From positions 1 through 64,000 of the forward strand of contig NZ_JAXCHT010000005.1 in assembly GCF_035984655.1 (NCBI RefSeq): DNA of 64,000 nucleotides, written 5' to 3'. The stretch comes from Actimicrobium sp035984655 (GTDB lineage Bacteria; Pseudomonadota; Gammaproteobacteria; Burkholderiales; Burkholderiaceae_D). The notes under the pieces are model-generated. The model saw nothing but the letters and a program-made list of their open reading frames with translations. It made no database searches and was not told where the DNA came from. Positions within the stretch are counted from its first letter, which is position 1, and each line of letters opens with the position of its first letter. Of the stretch, positions 45,896-56,007 are shown piece by piece. The translations under genes and the position numbers were made by a program.

Positions 45896-46804
45896 TCAAT
45901 CGTTCTTGCGCCAGTAATCCGGCAGTGCATAGGCATGTCGCAGGAACTCAATGAAGGCGCGAATGCGCAGTGGCAAATGGCGGCGTTGCACGAAGACGGC
46001 GTAGATATCGTTGCCAGGCGCGGCGAACTGATCCAGCACCGTCACCAGTTGTCCTGCTTCGAGTTCACTGCCGACTTCCCACATCGAGCGCCACGCCAAA
46101 CCCTTGCCGCTGACGGCCCAGTCGTGCAACACCTCGCCGTCATTGCACACCATGTTGCCGGCCACCTTCAGCGTCACATTCTTCCCATTTTGGCGAAACG
46201 TCCAGCCGCGCTGGCTGCCATCGCTGCTGATCGCCAGGCAGTTATGGCTGGTGAGCTGGTCGAGCGACTGCGGTGTGCCATGCCGCTTCAGATAGGCAGG
46301 CGACGCCACCACAACGCGCTGGTTCTCGGCCAGTTTGACCCCGACCATGCTTGAATCACTCAGCGCCGCGATGCGAATGGCGACATCGATGCCCTCGGTC
46401 AGCAGGTCGGCCAGCCGATCGTTCAGGTTCAACGTCACGTGGACATCGCGGTGCTCGGCCAGGAACGAGGGAATTAGCGGCGCGACATGCTGCCGGCCAA
46501 AGCCGGCTGGCGCGGAGATGGTTAAATGGCCGCTGGCGCGGGCGCTGCCGGCCGACGCCGCCATCTCCGCCTGTTGCAGGTCGCTCAGGATGCGCTGGCA
46601 ATCCTCCAGAAAGCTGGTGCCCTCGGCAGTCAGGGCGATCTTGCGGGTGGTGCGCTGGACCAGCTTGACGCCCAGGCGCTCTTCCAGCGCATCGAGCCGA
46701 CGCCCGATCATCGCCGGCGCAATGCCCTCGGCCCGCGCTGCGGCAGACAGGCTGCCGCGCGCAACGATCTCGACAAAGGTAGAAATTTGCTTGAACTGAT
46801 CCAT
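45896..46804 (-). CDS. LysR-family transcriptional regulator
   Basis: 302 residues. N-terminal winged helix-turn-helix (MDQFKQISTFVEIVARGSLS, AARAEGIAPAMIGRRLDALEERLG) and a C-terminal periplasmic-binding-like effector domain with LTISAPAGFGRQHVAPLIPSF and DVAIRI. This is the CrgA/DsdC-like subgroup of short LysR regulators common in Burkholderiales. It is divergent from the haloacid dehalogenase gene, and the shared 126-base gap contains a perfect palindrome, so that gene is its likely target. The effector is unknown. Confidence 0.92.
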   Translation of the reverse strand: MDQFKQISTFVEIVARGSLSAAARAEGIAPAMIGRRLDALEERLGVKLVQRTTRKIALTAEGTSFLEDCQRILSDLQQAEMAASAGSARASGHLTISAPAGFGRQHVAPLIPSFLAEHRDVHVTLNLNDRLADLLTEGIDVAIRIAALSDSSMVGVKLAENQRVVVASPAYLKRHGTPQSLDQLTSHNCLAISSDGSQRGWTFRQNGKNVTLKVAGNMVCNDGEVLHDWAVSGKGLAWRSMWEVGSELEAGQLVTVLDQFAAPGNDIYAVFVQRRHLPLRIRAFIEFLRHAYALPDYWRKND

Positions 46805-46844
46805 GGTGTCTGCTGTTGGTTTTCATTTGATATTAAAACACACA

Positions 46845-46863
46845 GATGAAATGATATTTCATC
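46845..46863. promoter_or_regulatory. Palindromic operator candidate between LysR and dehalogenase genes
   Basis: GATGAAAT (46845-46852) and ATTTCATC (46856-46863) are perfect 8-base arms with a 3-base spacer, 40 bases from the LysR start and 67 bases from the dehalogenase start. It contains the T-N11-A spacing typical of LysR boxes (an AT-rich interrupted dyad). Confidence 0.5.
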
Positions 46864-46930
46864 CGGTTAAGTCGAATTTTGTTTGCATATACTGGAGCCT
46901 CACGCTGCTACACGGTCTGGAGTCGTTGTA

Positions 46931-47614
46931 ATGAACCTGCATGCCATTGTCTTTGACGCTTATGGAACACTGTTCGATGTGTACGCCATTGGCGCCCGGG
47001 CCGACCAGTTGTTTCCCGGACGCGGCGCCGAGCTGGCGCTGCACTGGCGCGACAAGCAGATCGAGTACACGCGCCTGCGCACCATGTGTTCGATGTACAA
47101 GCCGTTCTGGGAAGTCACGCAGGATGCCCTGGTGTTCTGCTGCAGGAAGCTCGGTCTTGAGCTGACGCTCGACGCACGCAGCGCGTTGATGGGCGAATAC
47201 GCGAAGCTGCAACCCTTTCCGGAAAATCTCGACGTGCTCACGCAATTGCAGAACATGGGACTGAAGCTGGCAATCCTCTCGAACGGCAATCCACAAATGC
47301 TTGACACCGTAGTCGAGGCCGCCGGCATGCAAAGCCTGTTCAGCCATTTGCTCTCGGTCGACAGCGTGAAGAAATTCAAGACGGCCCCCGAGGCATACCA
47401 GCTCGGCACCGATGTCTTCGGCCATCCGGCCAGGAATCTGCTGTTCGTTTCCAGCAACTGCTGGGATGTCTGCGGCGCCAGCTGGTTTGGCTACACCACA
47501 TTCTGGGTCAACCGTGCCGGGGCGCCACTGGAAGAACTCGGCGTGACACCCACGGCAACCGGCGCTTCGCTGACCGACCTGCTGGCTTGGGTCAAGCAGC
47601 AGCAGGCCTCCTGA
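46931..47614 (+). CDS. Haloacid dehalogenase, type II (HAD superfamily)
   Basis: 227 residues. HAD motif 1 IVFDAYGTLFDV (nucleophile Asp), motif 2 LAILSNGNP, motif 3 KKFKTAPEAYQL and the type II feature FVSSNCWDVCGASWFG. These enzymes hydrolyse L-2-haloacids through an aspartyl ester; many members act on natural 2-haloacids or have unknown substrates. ATG 46931 is set by the motif directly behind it; an earlier ATG at 46883 overlaps the likely control region. The gene is followed after 44 bases by malate synthase, so glyoxylate or hydroxy-acid metabolism may be linked, for example by detoxifying haloacetate to glycolate (inference). Confidence 0.9.
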   Translation: MNLHAIVFDAYGTLFDVYAIGARADQLFPGRGAELALHWRDKQIEYTRLRTMCSMYKPFWEVTQDALVFCCRKLGLELTLDARSALMGEYAKLQPFPENLDVLTQLQNMGLKLAILSNGNPQMLDTVVEAAGMQSLFSHLLSVDSVKKFKTAPEAYQLGTDVFGHPARNLLFVSSNCWDVCGASWFGYTTFWVNRAGAPLEELGVTPTATGASLTDLLAWVKQQQAS

Positions 47615-47658
47615 TTCATTTTCGTCAAACGCATTTTCATACCACCAAGGAAAACACC

Positions 47659-49245
<1,587 letters not shown>

Positions 49246-49273
49246 TTCAACAACTCCTGCGTTCGCAGGCATG

Positions 49274-49314
49274 AAAAAGCGGCACATCGTGAAGACGATG
49301 TGCCGCTTTTTTTT
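49274..49314 (+). terminator. Intrinsic terminator of aceB
   Basis: Perfect 17-bp stem: arms 49274-49290 and 49295-49311, GAAG tetraloop, followed by T's to 49314. Confidence 0.92.
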
Positions 49315-49329
49315 AGGCCCGGATGAATC

Positions 49330-50094
49330 TCAGGATTTCTGCCGCTCCGGTTCTTCTGCGTAGGAAGCATGCAGATGCACGGGCTGGTCGCCCTTGCGCC
49401 GCATGCGAATGTTGAGCAGCTCAACCACTACCGCAAATGCCATCGCGCTGTAGATATACGCACGCGGCACATGATGGCCGAAGCCTTCGGCGATCAGGAC
49501 CACCGCAATCACGACCAGGAATGCGAGCGCGAGGATCTTGATGGTCGGGTGCGCCGAAATGAAGCGCCCGATCGGGCCGGCAAAAAACATCATCATGGCC
49601 ACGGACGCCACCACGGCGGCCACCATCACGGCGACCTGGTCGACCATGCCGACGGCGGTAATGATCGAATCCAGCGAGAACACGATGTCGACCAGCATGA
49701 TTTGCAGGACTACAGCCTGCATGGTCGCCGCTACCTTGCTGCTCTGGACGCCCTCGGTGCCTTCCATCGACTGATGGATTTCGCCGATACTTTTCCAGAG
49801 CAGGAACAGGCCGCCGCACAACAGGATCAGGTCACGTCCGGACACGCCATGCTCGAACAGTGTCAGGATCGGTTTGGTCAGCCCGATCACCCACGACAGC
49901 ACCAGCAGCAAACCGATGCGCATGAACATGGCCAGGAACAAGCCCATCCGCCGCGCCCATTCGCGCCGGGCGGGCGGCAGCTTGTCGACCAGGATCGCAA
50001 TGAAGATGATGTTGTCGATCCCCAGCACCAGCTCGAGCAAGGTCAGTGTGGCAAACGCCGCCCAGATTTGCGGGTCGGATAAAAGTTCAAGCAT
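49330..50094 (-). CDS. TerC family integral membrane protein
   Basis: 254 residues with seven or eight membrane helices. The family motif near the N-terminus is LLELVLGIDNIIFIAILVDK, mirrored by IMLVDIVFSLDSIITAVGMV in the second half, both carrying the acidic residues in the membrane typical of TerC/Alx/YkoY metal exporters. Members handle Mn2+ or are linked to tellurium resistance; without ter genes nearby, Mn or other metal export is the better guess. No manganese riboswitch was seen upstream. It lies 22 bases from the end of the Bax-inhibitor-like gene on the same strand, so they may be co-transcribed. Confidence 0.9.
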   Translation of the reverse strand: MLELLSDPQIWAAFATLTLLELVLGIDNIIFIAILVDKLPPARREWARRMGLFLAMFMRIGLLLVLSWVIGLTKPILTLFEHGVSGRDLILLCGGLFLLWKSIGEIHQSMEGTEGVQSSKVAATMQAVVLQIMLVDIVFSLDSIITAVGMVDQVAVMVAAVVASVAMMMFFAGPIGRFISAHPTIKILALAFLVVIAVVLIAEGFGHHVPRAYIYSAMAFAVVVELLNIRMRRKGDQPVHLHASYAEEPERQKS

Positions 50095-50124
50095 GAATCA
50101 GATCCTTGTCAGTCGTTGCGCGGC

Positions 50125-50817
50125 TTAGTCGTCACGACCCATGAACCCCAGCAGTTGCAACAGGCTGGTGAACAGGTTGAAGATCGAAACGAACAGGCTC
50201 AGCGTCGCCATGACGTAATTGGTTTCGCCGCCGCGTACGATATTGTTGGTCTCGTACAGAATCATCCCGGACATCAACAGGACGAATACTGCCGACACGG
50301 TTAGTGACAGCGCCGGGATCTGCAGGAACAAGCCAGCCAGCGAGGCCAGGAACGCCACCAGGATGCCGATGGTAAGGAACCCGCCCATCATGGTCAGGTC
50401 ACGCTTGGTTGTCAGTGCGTAGGCCGACAGCGCCACGAAAATCGATGCGGTGCCACCAAAGGCAAGCATCACGGTCTGGGCGCCGTTGGGCATGTTCAGG
50501 TACTGGCTGATGATCGGACCGAGCGTGTATCCCATGAAGCCGGTCAGGGCGAACAGGAATCCAACCCCCATCCCCTGGTCGCGGTATTTGGTGACTGCGA
50601 ACAGCAGGCCGAAGTAGCCGACCAGCGTGATGATGATGCCGGGCGAGGGCAGGCCCAATGCGGCGGTGGCGCCGGCAGTGATGGCGCTGAAGGTCAGGCA
50701 GGCCGACAGCAACAGGTAGGTATTGCGCAGCACGCGGCGGGCATTGCTGTCCAGTACGGTGCTGATTGACGCGGCATCCCTTGCAGAATTGCCGAAAAGA
50801 GAATGACGATCGTTCAT
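50125..50817 (-). CDS. Bax inhibitor-1/YccA family membrane protein
   Basis: 230 residues with seven membrane helices. Conserved features include RNTYLLLSACLTFSAITAGA near the first helix and the closing YVMATLSLFVSIFNLFTSLL, where Asp-rich motifs of the calcium-leak members are replaced by the bacterial YccA/YbhL form. In E. coli YccA modulates FtsH, and other members are calcium-permeable channels. I chose ATG 50817 (MNDRHS) because AAGGAAA lies directly upstream; the ATG at 50832 is less likely. It is upstream of terC and divergent from the NhaR-like regulator. Confidence 0.9.
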   Translation of the reverse strand: MNDRHSLFGNSARDAASISTVLDSNARRVLRNTYLLLSACLTFSAITAGATAALGLPSPGIIITLVGYFGLLFAVTKYRDQGMGVGFLFALTGFMGYTLGPIISQYLNMPNGAQTVMLAFGGTASIFVALSAYALTTKRDLTMMGGFLTIGILVAFLASLAGLFLQIPALSLTVSAVFVLLMSGMILYETNNIVRGGETNYVMATLSLFVSIFNLFTSLLQLLGFMGRDD

Positions 50818-50940
50818 GGCGTTTTCCTTCAAAAAATTGAACAGGCGACGGAGATGGTTAACCGACCGGCCGAGTGTAGGGTGATTGCGTTTTTATAAAA
50901 AGCGAAGATAATCGAATCATTACTTCGTAAAAGCAGAACA

Positions 50941-51846
50941 ATGAAAAATACCGGACTGAACCTGCGGCACCTGTATTACTTCTGGATCGTGGCCAAGGAA
51001 GACAGCATCACACGGGCTGCGGAACGCCTGGGCGTGGCGATCCAGACCATCAGCACGCAGCTCGCACTGCTGGAAAAATCGATCGGCAAGTCGCTCTTTG
51101 CACCGCAAGGCCGGCGACTGGTGTTGACCGAAGCTGGCCGGATCGCAATGCGCTATGCCGAGCAGATTTTTGCGCTGGGCGAACAAATGGAAGCGGCGCT
51201 GGCCGATCTGGATGTCGAGCCGACCATGCGGCTGACCGTCGGCATTTCGGATTCGTTGCCCAAGCTGATCGCCTCGCGCCTGCTGGACGCGGCATTGGCC
51301 CTGCCGCAGCGGGTCAAGCTGGTGTGTTTTGAAGATCGGTTTGAAGTCTTGCTGGGCGAACTGAAAGTGCACAAGCTCGACGTGGTGCTGACCGACCGTC
51401 CGGTGCATGCCGGCACCGTCCTGCGGGTGTTCAGCCATTTGCTGGGGGAGAGCGAGCTGATGCTGTTCGGTGTGGCGGCATTGGCGGACCAGTACCGGCG
51501 CGGTTTTCCGGCCAGTCTGAACGGTGCGCCGTTGCTGCTGCCGACACGCAACAACGCCATTCGCGGACGCATCGATCACTGGTTCGAGACCAATGAGATT
51601 CGCGCCGATGTGGTCGGCGAGTTCGATGACAATGCGCTGCTCAATACCTTCGGATGGCGCGGGCTGGGATTATTTCCGGCGCCTTCCGCGCTGGCGAACG
51701 ACGTCGCCGCACAGTTCGGCGCGGTGCCGGTTGGATCGCTCACCGGCGTGCGTGAACAGTTTTACGCGATTTCGAACGAGCGCAAGATCAAGCACCCGGC
51801 GGTGGAGGCGATCCTGTCGGCGATCCACCGCACCGACTTCGTCTAG
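50941..51846 (+). CDS. LysR-family regulator, NhaR type
   Basis: 301 residues. The winged helix-turn-helix has the NhaR-type opening LNLRHLYYFWIVAKEDSITR and LGVAIQTISTQLALLE. The effector domain includes LTVGISDSLPKLIASRLLDA and DVVLTDRPV. NhaR in E. coli responds to Na+ and controls nhaA and also pgaABCD biofilm polysaccharide. No antiporter gene is adjacent here, so the target is unknown. It is divergent from the Bax-inhibitor-like gene over 123 bases and ends 1 base from the convergent marC-like gene. Confidence 0.9.
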   Translation: MKNTGLNLRHLYYFWIVAKEDSITRAAERLGVAIQTISTQLALLEKSIGKSLFAPQGRRLVLTEAGRIAMRYAEQIFALGEQMEAALADLDVEPTMRLTVGISDSLPKLIASRLLDAALALPQRVKLVCFEDRFEVLLGELKVHKLDVVLTDRPVHAGTVLRVFSHLLGESELMLFGVAALADQYRRGFPASLNGAPLLLPTRNNAIRGRIDHWFETNEIRADVVGEFDDNALLNTFGWRGLGLFPAPSALANDVAAQFGAVPVGSLTGVREQFYAISNERKIKHPAVEAILSAIHRTDFV

Positions 51847-51847
51847 C

Positions 51848-52447
51848 TTACAGCGAGCGCACGTAGGCGCGAATTCCCGCCAGCAGCATTTCGACCGCCA
51901 TCGCTGTGAGGATCAGTCCCATCAGTCGCTCAAACGCGATCATGGCGCGCTCACCAAGTACCCGTTGCATCCGTTCGGCGCCCAGCAGCACCGCCAGCCA
52001 GACCACCGCCACGGCCGACAGCGCGGCGACATGCAACAGCACGTCGGTGTTGCTGTCGGAGGAAAACAGCAGCACGGTTGCCAGTGCCGAGGGACCGGCC
52101 AGCGCTGGAATCGCCAGCGGCACGATGAAGGGTTCGTGATTGGTATCGGTATCGCCAAACACGCCGCCCGGTTGCGGGAACACCATGCGCAGCGCGATCA
52201 GGAACAGGATCACGCCGCCGCCAATGCGCAGTGCATTTTCCGACAGCTGCAGCGCGGTCAGAAAATGCCGGCCGAAGAACATGAACAGTAACAGCAGCAC
52301 GAACGCAATCAGGCATTCGCGCACCACGACGATCCAGCGGCGTTCGCGCGGCACGTTGCGCAGGGCGCTGACAAACAAGGGGACATTGCCAAACGGGTCA
52401 GTCACAAGGAACAGCAGGATGAAAGCCTGAAAGAAGGTATTGCTCAT
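51848..52447 (-). CDS. MarC family membrane protein
   Basis: 199 residues with six membrane helices. MarC features: AFILLFLVTDPFGNVPLFVS near the N-terminus, the hydrophobic helix with GGGVILFLIALRMVF, and PLAIPALAGPSALATVLLF in the second half. The family (MarC, YchE, YhgN) has no settled function; despite its name it is not established as an antibiotic-resistance gene. The ATG at 52447 precedes the first helix. It ends 1 base from the convergent NhaR-type gene and follows the Mrr-like gene on the same strand by 15 bases. Confidence 0.9.
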   Translation of the reverse strand: MSNTFFQAFILLFLVTDPFGNVPLFVSALRNVPRERRWIVVVRECLIAFVLLLLFMFFGRHFLTALQLSENALRIGGGVILFLIALRMVFPQPGGVFGDTDTNHEPFIVPLAIPALAGPSALATVLLFSSDSNTDVLLHVAALSAVAVVWLAVLLGAERMQRVLGERAMIAFERLMGLILTAMAVEMLLAGIRAYVRSL

Positions 52448-52462
52448 GCGTCGGCCATCACG

Positions 52463-53521
52463 TCAAAAGGGAAAAGCGCAGCAGGATAGCGTAGTGCCGT
52501 CCCCGCTGACAGCCATTCTTTCCTTGCACTCCGGATAACCTGTGCAACGCCAGAAGGATTTGAAGTCACCGCTGCGCAAAACCATCCTGCGCCGACACGC
52601 AGGACAGGTCGGGCTGCGGAAGTCGCCACGCACGGCCGTCTCAAGCAGCGCCTCCTGCTGCTGCGGCGCCAGCGCCTGAATCCGCTTGAGCATGGTCGGC
52701 CCGTCCATCAGGATCATGCCGACGCCGCGTCCGGCGGCGCTGGCCTGGGCGCTGAAACTGGCGGACGTCAGAAAGAAAGCCTGTTTCAGCTGGTCATGCA
52801 CAAGTACCGCATACAGTGCCCGCACCCGCTCGACCTCAACGGTGATCACGCCGGCTCGGGTCCGGCCAACGGCGTGCGGCGCCGCGCTCGCCGATTGCCG
52901 GATGCTCAGGTTGGCATCGCTGGCCGGTCCGGCGTTGGTGGCTACCGCATCCATGCCCAGCATGCGCAGAAAGCCGACACAGACTTCTTCAAACCGGCAC
53001 CATTCCAGTTCCTGCAGCAGATCGAGTGTCCAGCAGACAGGCGCTGCCGGATGCCGCATTGCCGGGTCCGGCGCAAGTTGGCGCGATTGCGTGGGAATGG
53101 CGTTGGTGTGCGCGAACGAATGACCGGAGCGGATGACGCCGGGGCTGTGCATCCCGCTGCGGCGCTCGCGCGTATCGTGATTGGTATCGGCCCAGGTATT
53201 GAGCGGATCGGCGTTCTGCCACTGCGATTGCATGGTGCTGTTGCGCATGCTGCTGCGCATGACGGTGGTCGCACGGGACTTGCGCTGCACGCTTTTGGCC
53301 GGCCGGAACAGGGTGCGGCGCGCCAGTTGGGCGACCCACAACAGAATGCTGCCCAGCCACAGCACCAGCAACGTGGTCGCCATCGCGCCCACCGCATCGT
53401 CGCCAAGCGCCGGGAAAAAGGGGATCAAGCCAAATCGCAGCACACCGTAAGCAATGCCAACCACGATCACGACAACGGTCGTGATGCCAAATGGGTTTGC
53501 TGCGTGTCGACCGCCTGCCAT
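52463..53521 (-). CDS. Membrane-anchored Mrr-like protein with degenerate nuclease core and zinc ribbon
   Basis: 352 residues. Two membrane helices at about 12-31 and 46-66 anchor a basic linker (residues 70-160). A domain resembling the Mrr restriction-endonuclease fold follows (WCRFEEVCVGFLRMLGMDAV to VGMILMDGPTMLKRI). In active Mrr enzymes the core reads about G-x-D-x-G-V-D and Q-x-K; here the equivalents are ASDANLSI and VEVERV, so the catalytic Lys appears missing. The C-terminus is a topoisomerase-type zinc ribbon: CPAC and C-x5-C in CTGYPEC. It is probably a nucleic-acid-binding membrane protein rather than an active nuclease. Function unknown. Confidence 0.75.
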   Translation of the reverse strand: MAGGRHAANPFGITTVVVIVVGIAYGVLRFGLIPFFPALGDDAVGAMATTLLVLWLGSILLWVAQLARRTLFRPAKSVQRKSRATTVMRSSMRNSTMQSQWQNADPLNTWADTNHDTRERRSGMHSPGVIRSGHSFAHTNAIPTQSRQLAPDPAMRHPAAPVCWTLDLLQELEWCRFEEVCVGFLRMLGMDAVATNAGPASDANLSIRQSASAAPHAVGRTRAGVITVEVERVRALYAVLVHDQLKQAFFLTSASFSAQASAAGRGVGMILMDGPTMLKRIQALAPQQQEALLETAVRGDFRSPTCPACRRRMVLRSGDFKSFWRCTGYPECKERMAVSGDGTTLSCCAFPF

Positions 53522-53701
53522 GGTTGTGCTCTTGAAGAAAGTGATGGGACATTATCCGACAGCTTGTGGCAGATATGGATGGAATTCAACTTTTCCGCGA
53601 CACAATCGCTGTTGCGTCCTTGCCAGAGTTGGAATGCGGACACATCGCCCGCACCATCGACCGCAATGCCGGGGCGATAGCCGCGTTCCGAACGCGCGCC
53701 G

Positions 53702-55303
53702 TCAGGCCGCCGTCAGGGCCAGCGTGTCATGTCGTGCGGGTGCACCCGGTTCGTTGCGGCTGTCGGCCAGCTGGAACACCTGCTGCGCCTCGGCCAATAC
53801 CGCCGCCTGTTGCTGGGTGCTTTGTGCGGCAGCGGCGGCCTGGTCGATCAGCATCGTGTTTTCGTGCGTGACGGCATTCATCTGGCCAAGCGCTGCGTTG
53901 ACGCGCGCGATGCCGCTGTTCTGTTGCGCGCTGACGGCGGTGATTTCACTCATGATGTCGGTGACCTTGCCGACCGACGCGACGATTTCTTCCATGGTTT
54001 GCCCGGCCTGGTTGACCAGGCTGTTGCCGGCGTTGACCTTGTCGACGGAATCACCGATCAGCGTTTTGATTTCGCGCGCGGCGCTGGCCGAGCGCTGTGC
54101 CAGATTGCGCACCTCGGTGGCGACCACGGCAAATCCGCGACCTTGTTCCCCGGCGCGGGCTGCTTCGACAGCCGCGTTCAGGGCGAGGATATTGGTTTGA
54201 AATGCAATGCTGTCGATAACGCCAATGATGTCGACGATCTTGTGCGAACTATCCTTGATGGAGCTCATTGTCAGAACCACTTGCTGCACGGCTTCGCCGC
54301 CGCGCAGCGCCACGCCCGAGGCACTGGCAACCAGCGCCTTGGCCTGCAAGGCATTGTCGGCGTTCTGTTCAACCGTGATCGTCAGCTCGCGCATTGAATT
54401 GGCAGTGGCATTCAGCGACTGGGTTTGCTCGTCGGCGCGGCTGGAGAGCTCACGGTTGCCGTCGGCGATGTCATGCGCGGCGCTGGCGACGGTATCGGTG
54501 CCGTGGCGCACGTCGCTGACGATCTTTGTCAGACTGTCGTTCATGTCGCGCAAGGCATCGAGCAACTGGCCGGTTTCATCGCCGGAGGTGGTACGAATGG
54601 TGGTGGTCAGATCGCCCGCTGCCACGCGACGGGCAATGCCGACGGCCTGGATCAGCGGCCCGGTGATCGAGCGCGTGATACCGAAGGCGCAGCCAATCCC
54701 CGCCAGCAGCGCAACGATTCCGAGAATGATGGTCATGCGCAGCGATGCGGCAATCTCCTGCTGGCTGCGTGCGCCGCTGACTTCGACCTGTTTGGTCTGC
54801 AGACCGACCAGCGCATGAATTTTGTCGAGCAGGCGGTCGAGCGACGGAAAGGTTTCGGTGTTCATCATCCTGGCCGCATCATCGCGGCGGTCTTCTTCGA
54901 CCAGATCGGCCACCTTCAGGAACGACACCGAGTAGCTGGCGCGGGCGGCCTGGATTTCCTTGATCAGGTCTTTCTCCTGCGCGCCGGTAACCAGTTTTTC
55001 GAGGCTGGCGAGGGCGGCGTCAATCGCCTTCTTGTTGCTGTCGATGCGGGCGTAACTGATGGCGCGCTGGTCGCGGTCGCTGATGAACAGCGCCAGGGTG
55101 CGGCGCACGTCGTCGCGGGCGGCGGTATCGATGGCGGTGGCGGCGCCGGCCATGACCCAGTCCTGCTCGATGATCTGTTTGTTATCTGCCGAAAAAGAAA
55201 GGAAGCGGCTGACGCTCACCAGCAAAATTGCCAGCATCAACACCATCATGACGCCGAAGCCGGCGGCCAGGCGCACGCCGATTTTCAAATTGCCAAATAT
55301 CAT
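53702..55303 (-). CDS. Methyl-accepting chemotaxis protein
   Basis: 533 residues, the usual size of Tar-like receptors. Membrane helix 1 (about 10-33), a four-helix-bundle periplasmic sensor, helix 2 (about 190-212), a HAMP domain (GLIQAVGIARRVAAGDLTTT region), and a methyl-accepting signalling domain with the hairpin tip IDSIAFQTNILALNAAVEAA then RAGEQGRGFAVVATEVRNLAQRSA. The C-terminus lacks the CheR-binding pentapeptide. It relays ligand binding to CheA/CheW. No chemotaxis operon is in the window, so it is a stand-alone receptor; the ligand is unknown. It starts 15 bases after the stop of the upstream secreted protein. Confidence 0.93.
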   Translation of the reverse strand: MIFGNLKIGVRLAAGFGVMMVLMLAILLVSVSRFLSFSADNKQIIEQDWVMAGAATAIDTAARDDVRRTLALFISDRDQRAISYARIDSNKKAIDAALASLEKLVTGAQEKDLIKEIQAARASYSVSFLKVADLVEEDRRDDAARMMNTETFPSLDRLLDKIHALVGLQTKQVEVSGARSQQEIAASLRMTIILGIVALLAGIGCAFGITRSITGPLIQAVGIARRVAAGDLTTTIRTTSGDETGQLLDALRDMNDSLTKIVSDVRHGTDTVASAAHDIADGNRELSSRADEQTQSLNATANSMRELTITVEQNADNALQAKALVASASGVALRGGEAVQQVVLTMSSIKDSSHKIVDIIGVIDSIAFQTNILALNAAVEAARAGEQGRGFAVVATEVRNLAQRSASAAREIKTLIGDSVDKVNAGNSLVNQAGQTMEEIVASVGKVTDIMSEITAVSAQQNSGIARVNAALGQMNAVTHENTMLIDQAAAAAQSTQQQAAVLAEAQQVFQLADSRNEPGAPARHDTLALTAA

Positions 55304-55318
55304 CGAAAGCTCCCTGCT

Positions 55319-55912
55319 TCACTTCAAGTTTTTGAGTCGCACATGCGGCAGTGGCCCGCCCGGGGTCGATGAAACGACAGGGCAATTGGCGACAATGCCG
55401 GTCGCTGAAATCGTTACCTCGCCTTGTTCCTGGGCTTGCAGCACTTCCTCTTCGGAGCGCAACACCCTGGGGGTTTTGCCAGCGAGCCAGCTTACCTTAT
55501 GGACTTGCCACAACGGAGAATAATTTTGATCGGTGTTGCTCGCGCCAATCGGCATGGGGCGCGATGGCAACACACTGCCTTGTTTGAAATTCGTGAAGCC
55601 GTAAATCCGATCGGTGGCAACGCGCTGGCCCGGTGTTTTCGGTTCGGCGGGCAGGGCATTGGCCAGTTTCGGCACGTAGTTGGCGCCAGCCTGGCGTGCT
55701 GCGTCCGGGTCGGAAACATCGGTGGTGATGTAGTACACCGGCTGGCCCTCGAACCAGCCCGCAATCAGCGGGATCTCCGCCACCATTCCGGAGTCCTGGG
55801 GCGCGGCGGCGATGGCCGGCGTCATTGGCGAGCATGCAGCAACGGCCATGCATGCCAGCGTGCGGCGGCAAGCGCGCAGGCTCATGCACATGCCATGAAA
55901 ATTTGTTGTCAT
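55319..55912 (-). CDS. Secreted or lipoprotein of unknown function
   Basis: 197 residues. The N-terminus has an Arg-rich segment followed by a short hydrophobic stretch ending VAAC, a possible lipobox, then a mature part with PLIAGWFEGQPVYYITTDVS, ANYVPKLANAL and a TDRIYGFTNF motif. The later KVSWLAGKTPRVLRSEEEVL and ISATGIVANCPVV look like a conserved small domain of secreted proteins, but I do not recognise the family with certainty. ATGs at 55912, 55891 and 55885 are all possible starts; none has a strong ribosome site. It sits 15 bases upstream of the chemotaxis receptor on the same strand, so the two may be co-transcribed. Confidence 0.65.
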   Translation of the reverse strand: MTTNFHGMCMSLRACRRTLACMAVAACSPMTPAIAAAPQDSGMVAEIPLIAGWFEGQPVYYITTDVSDPDAARQAGANYVPKLANALPAEPKTPGQRVATDRIYGFTNFKQGSVLPSRPMPIGASNTDQNYSPLWQVHKVSWLAGKTPRVLRSEEEVLQAQEQGEVTISATGIVANCPVVSSTPGGPLPHVRLKNLK

Positions 55913-55929
55913 CTGGATGGGTTCTGATG

Positions 55930-55973
55930 GACTGACGGATAGCAGCCGGAAGGGTTTCCGGTGTCCGTCAGTC
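55930..55973 (-). terminator. Nested hairpin downstream of DUF1993 gene
   Basis: GACTGACGGA (55930-55939) pairs perfectly with TCCGTCAGTC (55964-55973), enclosing a second stem CCGGAA (55946-55951) / TTCCGG (55956-55961). It lies 35 bases past the leftward DUF1993 stop at 56008. No T-run, but position and stability fit termination. Confidence 0.5.
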
Positions 55974-56007
55974 GCTGGTCGTGCTGCAAACTTACATTGT
56001 CGAAAAA

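Noticed and set aside
49315..50125. Manganese (yybP-ykoY) riboswitch for the TerC gene
   Set aside because: The gap between the TerC start and the upstream gene is only about 30 bases, too short for the aptamer, and no conserved GGGGAGUAG-type elements are visible.
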